The notes under the pieces: generated by a model
Databases searched by the model: none
What the model saw: only the letters and a program-made list of their open reading frames with translations
Told to the model about the DNA's origin: nothing
Assembly (NCBI RefSeq): GCF_019880225.1
Contig: NZ_CP082284.1
Coordinates: 1,550,001-1,614,000 of the forward strand
Direction: 5' to 3'
Length of the DNA stretch: 64,000 nucleotides
From: Halobaculum rubrum
GTDB taxonomy: Archaea > Halobacteriota > Halobacteria > Halobacteriales > Haloferacaceae
Program-made: the position numbers and the translations under genes
In this document: piece by piece, positions 16,399 through 24,273 of the stretch
Layout of the letters: each line of letters opens with the position of its first letter
Numbering within the stretch: the first letter of the stretch is position 1

Positions 16399-16980
16399 TT
16401 ACCGAACCGGGTTCTCGGGGCCACGCCCGAGATACTCGGCGGCGAACGCCCGAACGACGTCCGCGTCGTACTCGTCCATCCGGAGGAGGTGACGCCACGC
16501 GGTGAGCGCGTACGGTGTCTCCGGGTCGTCGTACGGGTACGGCATCGCGACGAAGCCCCTCCAGGTCCCGGTGTGGTCGTTCGCCCACGACCGGAGGTTC
16601 GATCGGGCCTCGTCGGTCAGCGCGTTCGGCGCGTAGTACGCGACGATCGCGCCGTGTTCGAGCGTGTGGACGACGTCGCCCATCGACTGTGGCTCCTCGT
16701 AGAACCCCGCGTCGACGACGCCGCTGTAGTGGGGCCCGGAGGTTGGCGGTCGTGTGCTGTAGTCGACCTCGGTACCGCGCTGAACGTGTTGGTTGCCTTG
16801 GTTGGGGAACGACTCAACGTCCGCGAGCAGTTCGGGATCGCCGTTTTCGGGCAGCGACGTCTCGCCGCCACCGCCCCCGAGACAGCCGGCGAGCGCGGCG
16901 AGGGCGCCGGCGCCGACGACGCCGAGGGTCCGGCGTCTGGAGAGCGAGGAGTGGTCCGCCAAATCGTGTCCGTCGGTCAT
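16399..16980 (-). CDS. DUF3105 Tat lipoprotein
   Basis: A 193-residue exported lipoprotein. Residues 15-34 have a twin-arginine signal (SRRRTLGVVGAGALAALAGC) with a lipobox ending in Cys, so it is probably exported folded and lipid-anchored. The mature part carries DUF3105 landmarks: VDYSTRPPTSGPHYSGVVDAGFYEEPQ, VVHTLEHGAIVAYYAP and the Trp/Asp-rich segment ending WRHLLRMDEYD. Conserved His and Tyr might bind metal, but the function is unknown. It is convergent with the membrane protein upstream, ending 35 nt from its stop. Confidence 0.85.
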   Translation of the reverse strand: MTDGHDLADHSSLSRRRTLGVVGAGALAALAGCLGGGGGETSLPENGDPELLADVESFPNQGNQHVQRGTEVDYSTRPPTSGPHYSGVVDAGFYEEPQSMGDVVHTLEHGAIVAYYAPNALTDEARSNLRSWANDHTGTWRGFVAMPYPYDDPETPYALTAWRHLLRMDEYDADVVRAFAAEYLGRGPENPVR

Positions 16981-17025
16981 ACCCGAGATACGCGGCCGCC
17001 AGGATTCAACTGTTGTGGTGCCGGG

Positions 17026-17706
17026 TCACTCGCCGAACCGCTCGCCGTGGAGTCGCGCGAACGCCTCGCGCTCGTCGGGCGCCGTCTCGTCGCCGCGGGC
17101 GCCGGCGCGAACGAGCCGCTTCACGGCGGCGAGCGCCTCGGGATCGTTGCCGGCGACCTCCCGTGCGACGGTCGACGGGTCCGAGACGACCCGAGAGACG
17201 AGCCCGATCTCCCGGGCCTCCTCGGCGTCGACGACCCGCGCGGAGCAGGCGATGTCGAGCGCGACGCCCTCGCCGACGACGCGCGGGAGCCGTGCGGTGC
17301 CACCCCACGCGCCGAACAGCCCGAAGGAGACGCCCGTCTCGGCGAACGTCGCCGCCGGCGTCGCGACCCGGAGGTCGCACGCGAGCGCCAGCTCCACGCC
17401 GCCGCCGCGGGCCGCCCCGTCGACGCCGGCGATCACGACCGGATCGGCCGACTCGATCGCGTCGGCGACGCGCTGCCCGTGCCCCGCGAACGCGGCGGGA
17501 TCGTCCAGCGATTCGACCACGCCGAGGTCGGCGCCGGCACAGAAGGCGGAGCCGGCGCCCCGCAGCAGCACCACCGGTTCCGTCGCGTCGACGACGGCTC
17601 GCTCCAGCGCGTCGAGCGCCTCCGGCGTGAGGGCGTTTCGGGCCTCGGGGCGGTCGATCGTCACGGTCCGGTACGCCCCGTCGGCGGCCCGTTCAGTGCG
17701 GATCAC
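17026..17706 (-). CDS. Enoyl-CoA hydratase/isomerase (crotonase) family protein
   Basis: A 226-residue crotonase-fold protein. The oxyanion-hole elements are present: AGSAFCAGADLG and GAARGGGVELALACDLRVAT. The Glu after GGG matches the first catalytic Glu of hydratases. At the place of the second catalytic Glu (ten residues before GGTARL) this protein has Gly (ETGVSFGLFGAWGGT), so it may be an isomerase, thioesterase or another branch. GTG 17706 is the start, with a TATA-like CCTTTGG about 25 nt upstream; the promoter overlaps that of the divergent 17767 gene. Confidence 0.85.
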   Translation of the reverse strand: MIRTERAADGAYRTVTIDRPEARNALTPEALDALERAVVDATEPVVLLRGAGSAFCAGADLGVVESLDDPAAFAGHGQRVADAIESADPVVIAGVDGAARGGGVELALACDLRVATPAATFAETGVSFGLFGAWGGTARLPRVVGEGVALDIACSARVVDAEEAREIGLVSRVVSDPSTVAREVAGNDPEALAAVKRLVRAGARGDETAPDEREAFARLHGERFGE

Positions 17707-17766
17707 GGGGCGGGATAGCCCCCCGTTTCCAAAGGTCTTTGCGTGTGCCGGGTCTACCGAACGTCG

Positions 17767-18432
17767 ATGGATGACGCCGTGCGGACTCGGGCCGCAGCGG
17801 AGCGGGCGGTCGGCGACGTCGAGCCGGCGGCGCTCCGGAGCGCGCTGACCGACCGCTTCGACGACGCGGAGATGACGCCCGGAGCGCTCACGCTTGTATC
17901 GGCCCGCGCACTCGACCCCGATGTCGACCTGTCCGGCATCGAGGACCACGCCGCCGGCGTCCAGCTCATTTACGAGGGACTGCGACTTACTCGCGAGCTC
18001 TCACAGACGGAGCCGTGGGCGGGCGTCGACCTCGGCGCGACCGGCGATATCGACGCCGATCTCGACGTGCTCGCGGCGGACGTGTCCGTCTCGCGGGGGT
18101 TCTATCTCCTCGCCAGGACGGCCGCCGCGGAGAAGGCCGTCGAGACGGTCAGGGCGTTCGGTCGCGACCAGACGCTCCGCCGCGACGCGGACGCCGAGGG
18201 CGCCGCGGCGCTGGACCGCAACCTGGAGGCCGACGTGTTCGAGCTCGCGCTCGTCGCCGGCACGGCCGCCGTCGGCGCGTCCGCGCCCGCGGACCTGCTG
18301 TCGTACGCCGCCGAGCTCGCCGCCGGCGACGACGACCGCATGCCCGCTGTGGGCGCGCTTCCCGACTCGACGGGCGATCGGATCGCCGCCCTCGCCGACG
18401 AGGAGCGCGTGGCGTCGTCGGCCGACCCGTGA
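17767..18432 (+). CDS. Helical haloarchaeal protein of unknown function
   Basis: A 221-residue, Ala- and Asp-rich, almost wholly helical soluble protein. I do not recognise it with certainty; it may be one of the haloarchaea-specific DUF families (possibly DUF7114). Landmarks are IEDHAAGVQLIYEGLRLTRELSQTEPW, DIDADLDVLAADVSVSRGFYLLARTAAAEKAVETVRAFG and NLEADVFELALVAGTAAVGA. The repeated helix pattern with Asp-rich bends recalls isoprenoid-synthase helices, but no DDxxD motif is visible. It shares a promoter region with the divergent crotonase gene. Confidence 0.65.
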   Translation: MDDAVRTRAAAERAVGDVEPAALRSALTDRFDDAEMTPGALTLVSARALDPDVDLSGIEDHAAGVQLIYEGLRLTRELSQTEPWAGVDLGATGDIDADLDVLAADVSVSRGFYLLARTAAAEKAVETVRAFGRDQTLRRDADAEGAAALDRNLEADVFELALVAGTAAVGASAPADLLSYAAELAAGDDDRMPAVGALPDSTGDRIAALADEERVASSADP

Positions 18433-18548
18433 TGGAGGGCCGGACGGGGCGCGACCTCGCTCGTCCGGTCGGCGTCCCGTGATACTGTCTGTCTGTGGCG
18501 GGACCCAATCGTAACGCATAAAGACGGCTCCCGGCTATCCATATCCGC

Positions 18549-18620
18549 GCCTGGGTAGCTTAGCGGTAAAGCGCGTCCTTGGTAAGGACGAGAGCGCGGG
18601 TTCAAATCCCGCCCTAGGCT
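18549..18620 (+). tRNA. tRNA-Thr (anticodon GGU)
   Basis: A 72-nt cloverleaf: acceptor GCCTGGG/CCTAGGC with one G-U pair, D arm with AGCTTAGCGGTAAAGC, anticodon stem CGTCC/GGACG around TTGGTAA (anticodon GGT), and T arm GCGGG/CCCGC around TTCAAAT. It is intron-free and CCA is not encoded. It marks the left end of a 1.3-kb relic that ends with a defective tRNA-Thr copy at 19914-19984. Confidence 0.94.
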
Positions 18621-18974
18621 CTTTCCTCCGTACACCGCTTGTCGCACACTTTTCCGGCAACACTCGTTTGAACGAAACCCGTTCACGATTCGTCTCTCTC
18701 GCTAAACAGGGCATCCATCGCCGTATTGCGATTCGCCAATCCGTCAGGAAACACAAACTAATTCACTGACAGCAGTGGGATAGACTCGAAATCGACCGAG
18801 GGCACGTCCCCTCAAGCGATACTCCTGATCTCGCTAATCAACGCTCACAGATGGAAGAATGGATCTTAGTCAGGAATGTGATAGAACACCCTCGATGCGG
18901 TTATCCACGACGGTTACGTGGCGAGGAGGATTCCGCCGAAACGACTATCGGTAACACCAGCGTATTACGTCTAT
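18621..18974. other. Gene-free stretch after tRNA-Thr
   Basis: A lower-GC stretch between tRNA-Thr and the RHH gene. I see no reading frame with family features. The bases just after the tRNA (CTTTCC, then ACACTTTTCC) could end its transcription. The probable promoter of the RHH gene is near 18944-18950 (ACTATCGG), about 27 nt before ATG 18975. The rest holds nothing I can name. Confidence 0.5.
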
Positions 18975-19256
18975 ATGTCCGAAGCGGTCACAAACGACGA
19001 CGGCGGGGACGACATCGCCACGGTGAATTTCAAACTCACCGAGTCGTTCCTCGAACAGATAGACGATACGTGGCAGGGGCGCGGGTTCAACAGTCGAAGC
19101 GAGTTCATCCGGTACACGCTTCGAGACGCCGTCGAGTTCCCGACGTTCGACCGCGACGAACTCGTCGCCCTGCTCGAAGCCGAGGAGGACATCCGCGAGG
19201 GACGGACGACGAGCGCCGAGGAGGCCCGCGAGCGATTCGGCACGAGCGACGAGTGA
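18975..19256 (+). CDS. Ribbon-helix-helix antitoxin-like regulator (RHH copy 1)
   Basis: A 93-residue CopG/RHH protein. The DNA-binding strand IATVNFKLTESFLEQID and the helix pair WQGRGFNSRSEFIRYTLRDAVEF are intact. The C-terminal half is an acidic toxin-binding tail (LEAEEDIREGRTTSAEEARERFGTSDE). It is directly upstream of, and overlaps, a RelE-type toxin frame, so it is the antitoxin and autoregulator of that pair. A paralogue with the same NSRSEFIR helix is at 58620-58853. ATG 18975 gives the exact RHH N-terminus. Confidence 0.85.
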   Translation: MSEAVTNDDGGDDIATVNFKLTESFLEQIDDTWQGRGFNSRSEFIRYTLRDAVEFPTFDRDELVALLEAEEDIREGRTTSAEEARERFGTSDE

Positions 19257-19533
19257 CGACGGGTGGGCGTGGGAACTCTCACCGACGGCCGAAGACGACC
19301 TCGACGGACTGTCCCCCGCCGACCAAGACCGGATACTCGACAAGCTCGATGAGATCGTCTCCTCGCCGTGGCGCGACCCGCCGGACTACGGTGAACCGCT
19401 CCAGAACAGCCCGTACAAGAAAATCCGCATCGGGGAGTTCCGGCTCTCCGTGAGTTTCCGGCAGAACGACGGAAAGCTCGTTGTCGCACGTATCAAGCGT
19501 CGTGGCGGCGCGTACACCGCTGACGACGACTAA
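19249..19533 (+). pseudogene. RelE/ParE-type toxin frame without a usable start codon
   Basis: An open frame of 94 codons: SDDGWAWELSPTAEDDLDGL, LDKLDEIVSSPWRDPPDYGEPLQ, YKKIRIGEFRLSVSFRQNDG, KLVVARIKRRGGAYTADDD. This is a full-length RelE-superfamily mRNA-interferase fold with basic C-terminal strands. No ATG, GTG or TTG occurs in this frame anywhere between the preceding in-frame stop (inside the RHH gene) and the toxin body. Where the paralogue has ATGAGTGA overlapping the antitoxin stop, this copy has ACGAGTGA (19249-19256). The T-to-C change is silent in the antitoxin (GAT to GAC, Asp) but removes the toxin start. It may be dead or start weakly from ACG. Confidence 0.75.
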
Positions 19534-19913
19534 GCGACGAAATACCCTCGATGTGGGGAGTCCCTTCGGTAAGTACAGAGGGTGAGTCTATCGTGGGTCA
19601 AACGCATAGTAGACGATTACCATCGTAACTCCCATCATCACTGCGTGGACAGTGGTCAGCCCCCAACAACAGGCTCCCAACGAATACCCCGAAGAAACTC
19701 GCAATACCAACGGCGATGGCGAATTTCAGCCGGGGGTTGTCATGTGACGGTCGGAACGCTCAAATCCGAATATCCGCGCCACGATTGTCCTTTTCCGATG
19801 TCCACAGACGGCATACGGGGCCGAATACCCAATCTCTTTATAAGTAGCGTTGGTAATACAGAGATAAGAAACGCGCAAAGTGGATGTTTGCAGCAAATGT
19901 AGCCCTTTTGAGA
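19534..19913. other. Low-GC relic stretch
   Basis: Between the toxin frame and the tRNA-Thr pseudogene I see no intact gene. It contains the broken small membrane-protein gene at 19588-19743 (minus strand) and an isolated TATA box, TTTATAAG at 19837-19844, that is palindromic enough to work on either strand and has no gene at the expected distance. Confidence 0.6.
19588..19743 (-). pseudogene. Broken gene for a ~51-residue two-helix membrane protein
   Basis: ATG at 19743 opens MTTPG and then meets TGA. If one C is added to the following C run the frame continues as PRLKFAIAVGIASFFGVF and VGSLLLG; if one G is then removed from the next G run it goes on as LTTVHAVMMGVTMVIVYYAFDPR and the stop at 19588. 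ATG and final stop are in the same frame (156 nt), so two opposite single-base changes in homopolymers break it. The restored product would be a small two-helix membrane protein of unknown role. Sequencing error in both runs is an alternative. Confidence 0.55.
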
Positions 19914-19984
19914 GCCGAAGGACTCCTCAGTAAAGCAAGTCCTTGGTAACGACGAGACCCCGAGTTCAATTCCCGGCCTCGGCT
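19914..19984 (+). pseudogene. tRNA-Thr (GGU) pseudogene
   Basis: A 71-nt tRNA-like sequence with the same anticodon loop TTGGTAA as tRNA-Thr at 18549, the T loop TTCAATT and acceptor GCCGAAG/CCTCGGC. It cannot fold normally: the D stem is destroyed (GACTCCTC in place of TAGCTCAG), the anticodon stem AGTCC/CGACG has two mismatches, and acceptor and T stem have one each. Its acceptor differs from the intact gene, so it is not a simple copy and more likely came with a foreign element. Confidence 0.75.
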
Positions 19985-20014
19985 TTCGGCGTTTTCACGT
20001 CGCCAGCGACGCCC

Positions 20015-21712
20015 TCACTTCCTTTCCGGCACGATCTGCGGGACACCCACCGTCACCACGGTGCCGCCGCCCTCGCGGTCGTCGATCGTCAAGTCGCCGT
20101 CAACCATCTCGGTTCCCCAGGCGATGAGCCACAGGCCGAGGCCGCTGCCGTGGTCCAGCGGCGTCTCGTTCCCCCGCTCGAGGGCGGCCCGTTCGTGGTC
20201 GCTGATTCCCGGGCCGTTGTCGGCGACCCTGATCTCGACTGCCTCCTCGGTACAGGTCGCCCGCACGCCAACCCACGGGTCGGCCGCGTCGTTGTGTTCG
20301 GCGGCGTTCTCGACGACGTTCTTCACGACCGAGCTGAGTACCGGAGAGATCGCGATCTCCGCGCCGTCCGCGCAGCCGCCGCTCCGGTCGAACTCGAGGT
20401 CGATCTCGACGGACGGGTGGTCCTCGCGGACCGCTTCGATGCATTCCCGGATCACCGCCCTCAGCGTCAGCGACCGCTCGGACTGGCGGCCCCGCTCGAA
20501 GATGTCGATCACGTCGCGCGCCTTGTCGCTGATCGCCTCGATCCGCATCGCGCCCTCCTTCACCGCCTCGACGTGCCCGCCCTCGGCGTCGATGAGGTCC
20601 GCGTTCCCGTAGATGAGGTTCGTCTCCGTGCGGATGTTGTGCCTGAGCACGCGGTTGAGCACCTCGAGGCGCTGCTGGCGCCGGAGGTGGTCGCTCACGT
20701 CGTGAAAGGAGACGACGCCGCCCAGCGAGCGGCCGTGGAAGTCCGCGACCGCCGTCACCGTCGCGTCGTACTGTCGGCTCTGGAGCCCCTCGCCGAGCGT
20801 GAGGTGGCGGGAGGCGCGTCCCTCCTCCGGCAGGTGTTCGTACCGGGGGATCACCTCGGCCGCCGGGCTCCCCAGCGCGTCTCGCGGGTCGACGCCGAGG
20901 ATCTCCGCGGCCTGTTCGTTCATGTCGACGACGTAGTCGTGTCGGTCGACGACGACGGCGCCCTCGCGCATGCGCTCGAACACCAGCTGTCGCGCGCGGT
21001 GGTTCGCCGAGGGGCTCGTCCCGAGCAGGCGAAACCGCGTGATTGCGCCGAGGTACGCGACCCCCGACACCGCGAAGAACACCGGCGTCGGGTCGAGGCT
21101 CGGAACCGGGACGGCGCCGGCGAGAAACAACACGTTGCTCGCCCACGGAGCGAGCGTCCCGACGAGCAGCCCGAGGCTCTGGCCGCGGAACGGGACCGAG
21201 TCGCTGCGGACCAGCCCCAGTAGGGGGATCGACCCGAGCAGTCCGAGCAGGTAGGTGTAGCCGGTGACGACCCAGTACCAGGGGCCGCCGACGCGGCGGA
21301 GCACCGTTCGACCGGCCTCGGTGACGAGTTCCGTGTCGAGATACAGCAGATCGTGGTACGGGTCGGTCGCCGCGAGCGCCACCGTAACGACCGGGACGAC
21401 CGACAACAGCGCCACGTACCGCGGACGGACGTAGTGATCGCGTCCCGTGTACTCCAGCGCGAACAGGAGCCACGCGACCGGGATCACCACGACGCCCAGC
21501 CACTGGATATCGGAGTAGAGCACCTTCCGCGCGAAGGTCCCGGCGCGGTGTTCGAGGACGAAGAACACCGACCACCACACCTGCCCGGCCAGCATGGCCG
21601 TCAACGGGACCGCGCCGGGTTCCCGTCGCTCGCGCCACGCGAGGAGCGCGGCGGTCGTTCCCACGACGACCGTGAGCAGCATTACCGCCGTCAGCGTTCC
21701 GGGCGGAAGCAC
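20015..21712 (-). CDS. Sensor histidine kinase with N-terminal 7TM region and PAS domain
   Basis: A 565-residue kinase. Residues 1-215 hold seven hydrophobic helices of the histidine-kinase 7TM sensor type (LTAVMLLTVVVGTTAALLAW ... QWLGVVVIPVAWLLFALEYTGRDH). A PAS domain follows (about 225-335: ERMREGAVVVDRHDYVVDMNEQAAEILGVDP). The dimerisation helix has the phosphoacceptor in LNRVLRHNIRTETN, the haloarchaeal RHN form. The ATPase domain shows VVKNVVENAAEHN (N box), VADNGPGIS (G1) and HGSGLGLWLI (G2). No response regulator is next to it. The start is GTG 21712 with a TATA-like ACTTATTAC about 30 nt upstream. Confidence 0.9.
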   Translation of the reverse strand: MLPPGTLTAVMLLTVVVGTTAALLAWRERREPGAVPLTAMLAGQVWWSVFFVLEHRAGTFARKVLYSDIQWLGVVVIPVAWLLFALEYTGRDHYVRPRYVALLSVVPVVTVALAATDPYHDLLYLDTELVTEAGRTVLRRVGGPWYWVVTGYTYLLGLLGSIPLLGLVRSDSVPFRGQSLGLLVGTLAPWASNVLFLAGAVPVPSLDPTPVFFAVSGVAYLGAITRFRLLGTSPSANHRARQLVFERMREGAVVVDRHDYVVDMNEQAAEILGVDPRDALGSPAAEVIPRYEHLPEEGRASRHLTLGEGLQSRQYDATVTAVADFHGRSLGGVVSFHDVSDHLRRQQRLEVLNRVLRHNIRTETNLIYGNADLIDAEGGHVEAVKEGAMRIEAISDKARDVIDIFERGRQSERSLTLRAVIRECIEAVREDHPSVEIDLEFDRSGGCADGAEIAISPVLSSVVKNVVENAAEHNDAADPWVGVRATCTEEAVEIRVADNGPGISDHERAALERGNETPLDHGSGLGLWLIAWGTEMVDGDLTIDDREGGGTVVTVGVPQIVPERK

Positions 21713-21796
21713 GTACCCTCCTGCTGTGGGGAGGAGCGTAATAAGTTCCGCCGTCGCACACCGCGAGACGATCCGACAGATCGGGCGAGGCCCCGC

Positions 21797-22732
21797 TCAC
21801 ACCAGCAGCAGCGACCCGATCAGCGCGGTCGCGACGACGAGGTACTCACACTCCGATGCCAGCGCGAGCGCGTCGTCGTCAACGCGACCGAGCAGCCCCG
21901 TGACGACCAGCGAGTACGCCAGTCCGACGCCGAGCGCGACCGCGAATTCGACCCGCAGCGCGCCGCCGGAGACCGCCCCAGCGACGAGTCCGACGGTGAG
22001 CAGGTCGACGCCGTACAGCGCCCGCCGCGTCGCCGGGACGCCGAACGCGACCGGCAGCGTCGCCACGTCGATCGCGCGGTCGGCCTCGACGTCGCCGACG
22101 TTCGGGATCTCGGTGTCCACGAACGACCGAAGCAGGAAGTACGCGAACACGACCGCCGTCGCCGGGGTAACCGCCGCGTCGGTGAACGCGACCGGGAGCG
22201 CGGTCAGCGTCGTCGCCCACGCGAGCGCGACGACGAGGGAGTTGACGACGAGCACCTGCTTCAACCGGCGGAGCGTCGGGGCGACGCTCGGAACCCAGTC
22301 GGCGGCGTACGCCACCCAGAACGCCCCGGGAAGCAGCGTCACGGCCAGCGCGACCGGACCGCCGAGCACGGAGATCGCGACCGCGAGGCCGTACGCCGCC
22401 GACGCGAACACGTACAGTGCGCCGCGGTGCCGCCGGACGAACGCCGACCGATCGGGATCGGAAACGGCGTCCGTGTCCACGTCGGCGAGCCGGTCGTTCG
22501 TGTACACCGCGAACGTCACGAGCCCGACGACCACGGGCGCCGGGTTCGGCGGCAGCGACAGCAACACCATGGCGATCGCGACCTCGGCCATCGCGATCGC
22601 CGCCAGATACGCGGAACTGTACACGAGCGCGTTCCCGGCGCGCTCCCCCTGCGTCGTTAGCAGCTCGACTATCCGACTCGTTCGCCCGGTCGTACCGTAC
22701 TCGTCCGACGCGCGGTTCGATTCGTGGGGCAT
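21797..22732 (-). CDS. UbiA family prenyltransferase
   Basis: A 311-residue membrane prenyltransferase. Two Asp-rich motifs that bind Mg-pyrophosphate are visible: YTNDRLADVDTD (about residue 74) and PNVGDVEADRAIDVATLPVAFG (about 190). Eight or nine hydrophobic helices surround them. Family members attach isoprenoid chains to quinones, lipids or carotenoids; the acceptor here is unknown, and lycopene elongase or lipid synthases are possible. A TATA element TTTATAG (22793-22800 region) would start a transcript with a leader of about 38 nt before ATG 22732; an earlier in-frame ATG at 22888 lies upstream of that TATA and is rejected. Confidence 0.85.
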   Translation of the reverse strand: MPHESNRASDEYGTTGRTSRIVELLTTQGERAGNALVYSSAYLAAIAMAEVAIAMVLLSLPPNPAPVVVGLVTFAVYTNDRLADVDTDAVSDPDRSAFVRRHRGALYVFASAAYGLAVAISVLGGPVALAVTLLPGAFWVAYAADWVPSVAPTLRRLKQVLVVNSLVVALAWATTLTALPVAFTDAAVTPATAVVFAYFLLRSFVDTEIPNVGDVEADRAIDVATLPVAFGVPATRRALYGVDLLTVGLVAGAVSGGALRVEFAVALGVGLAYSLVVTGLLGRVDDDALALASECEYLVVATALIGSLLLV

Positions 22733-23048
22733 GTGTGGTGGACCGACCGACGGCGACCCGCCGACGTGCCCTGGCGGTACCACCTCCACCAATTCTATAA
22801 ATATTCTGTCCAACGTGATACTGATTTGACCGGATTTGCGCTGTATGAAATCGATCGCGATACCCACGGCTGGTACGTCGTTCGTCAACGGGGCCGACTC
22901 GGCTGCGGTCGCGGACGGGACGGCGATCCGCGGCGAGTCGCGCCGGCGGTGGCGGGTCGATCAAGCCGGTCGACCCGCGTCGGCTGGGGCGAGGAGGCGG
23001 GTGTGGTGATCCCGCGGCGGATCTCCGGGCCGGAGCGTCGAGAGGTCG

Positions 23049-23702
23049 CTACCTCTCGATCCCGGTTCCCGTCGCGGCGTCGGGGACCTCGTTTTTCACC
23101 ACGTCGATTCCGAGCTCCTCGATGGCGGCCTCCATGTGTTCGTCGTCGACGTAGCTCGCGCCGGCGGCGACGCGCTTCGACTGCGCGAGCGCCATCACCT
23201 CGCCGCGGCGGTCCTCGGGCAGTTCGTACTTGTCGACGACGAGCTCGATGGTGAGGCCGTTGTGGTCGCGGGTGTACAGCGAGTGGAACGCGCCGCGGTC
23301 GAACTCGCTGTAGCGGTGGCCGTGTTCCGAGAGGGCCGCCTTGATCTCGGGCAGTTCCGCCGCCTCGATCGAGAACGCGAGGTGGTGGACCGCGCCGACG
23401 CCGGGGCGCTGGCCGGGGGCGTTCTCGCGGTCCTCCTCGACGAAGAACGTGATGATGCGTCCGTCGCCGCTGTCGAAGAACAGATGCGTCACCTCCGGCG
23501 CGTCGAGGTTCGGCTGGCGCATCACCAGCGGCATTCCGAGCACGTCGCGGTAGAACCTCACCGTCTCCTCCTCGTTGCTCCCGATGAGCGTGATGTGGTC
23601 AGTTCCGGTCGTCCGCAGCACGCTGTCGTCGGGGCGCTCGGCCGTCACCGGAATGTCCGACTGGTCCGCAGGTACCTCGGTGTCGCGGTCGTCTGTTGCC
23701 AT
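23049..23702 (-). CDS. VOC family (glyoxalase/dioxygenase fold) protein
   Basis: A 217-residue vicinal-oxygen-chelate protein. Typical elements: TGTDHITLIGSNEEETVRFYRDVLGMPLV (first beta-alpha-beta with metal His), AVHHLAFSIEAAELPEIKAALSEHG (second His) and SLYTRDHNGLTIELVVDKYELP (terminal Glu). These His and Glu residues could hold a divalent metal as in glyoxalase I or ring-cleavage dioxygenases. The substrate is not predictable. A TATA-like GCTAAGTGG is about 27 nt before ATG 23702. The C-terminal 55 residues are an extra helical segment. Confidence 0.85.
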   Translation of the reverse strand: MATDDRDTEVPADQSDIPVTAERPDDSVLRTTGTDHITLIGSNEEETVRFYRDVLGMPLVMRQPNLDAPEVTHLFFDSGDGRIITFFVEEDRENAPGQRPGVGAVHHLAFSIEAAELPEIKAALSEHGHRYSEFDRGAFHSLYTRDHNGLTIELVVDKYELPEDRRGEVMALAQSKRVAAGASYVDDEHMEAAIEELGIDVVKNEVPDAATGTGIER

Positions 23703-23749
23703 ACCAGTGGTACGGTCGCCGGCCACTTAGCCGATCGCTGACATCGGTG

Positions 23750-24235
23750 TTACCGGGTCGTCCGGGGGTCGTCGCTTTCGATGCCGTCTTTCCCCTCGAT
23801 GCTGTCTTCGCACTCGACACTGACTCCTCCCCCCACGCCGATCCGGCCTCGGCTCACGCCCGATTCCAGTTCCGTCACGGCGTTCGTTCGGTCGTCGCCC
23901 GTATCCCCGGCGTCGCCGGTGTTCTCGGTGCCGGACGGCTCGAACAGCGCCACCTCGGCCTCCTCGTGCGCGACGGGCCGGTGCTCGACGCCCGCGGGGA
24001 CGACGAGCAGCTCGCCGGCCGACAGCGTCTCCGTCGGGGCGTCGCGGAACTCGATGGCCAGCGGGCCGCCCTCGATCACCCAGAACAACTCGTCGGCGTC
24101 GGGGTGGCTGTGCCACACGAACTCGCCGTCGAGGCGGGCGAGCTTCAGCGCCTGTCCGTTCAACTCGGCGGCGAGGTGCGGCGACCACGGCTCCTCGACG
24201 GAGCCGAAGCCGTCCGCGAGGGATACCTTCTCCAT
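23750..24235 (-). CDS. Cupin domain protein
   Basis: A 161-residue protein. Residues 30-105 make one cupin barrel: motif 1 FVWHSHPDADELFWVIEGG with two His and one Glu, motif 2 PAGVEHRPVAHEEAEVALFE with the last His; together they form a metal site. The C-terminal 55 residues are an acidic Gly/Asp/Thr tail. Small stand-alone cupins can be isomerases, dioxygenases or sensors and nothing nearby decides which. ATG 24235 has a TATA-like GCTTTTGTT about 27 nt upstream. Confidence 0.85.
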   Translation of the reverse strand: MEKVSLADGFGSVEEPWSPHLAAELNGQALKLARLDGEFVWHSHPDADELFWVIEGGPLAIEFRDAPTETLSAGELLVVPAGVEHRPVAHEEAEVALFEPSGTENTGDAGDTGDDRTNAVTELESGVSRGRIGVGGGVSVECEDSIEGKDGIESDDPRTTR

Positions 24236-24273
24236 GCCCGCCCCTCGATGCCGACCGAACAAAAGCCGTCGGC

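Noticed and set aside
19253-19453. Frame beginning GTG at 19253 after the RHH gene
   Set aside because: It is a different frame from the RelE frame and gives a Thr/Arg/Ser-rich product with no similarity; the RelE-like frame is unmistakable but lacks a start.
19606-19614. Fifth copy of the GTAGACGA core inside the tRNA-Thr relic
   Set aside because: Only the 8-mer matches; the other two blocks and the arms are absent, so it is a chance match within the broken membrane-protein gene.
19914-19984. Second functional tRNA-Thr
   Set aside because: The D stem cannot form and two mismatches are in the anticodon stem; called a pseudogene.
22733-22888. N-terminal extension of the UbiA protein to ATG 22888
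   Set aside because: The best TATA box lies inside this extension and its residues do not look like the family.
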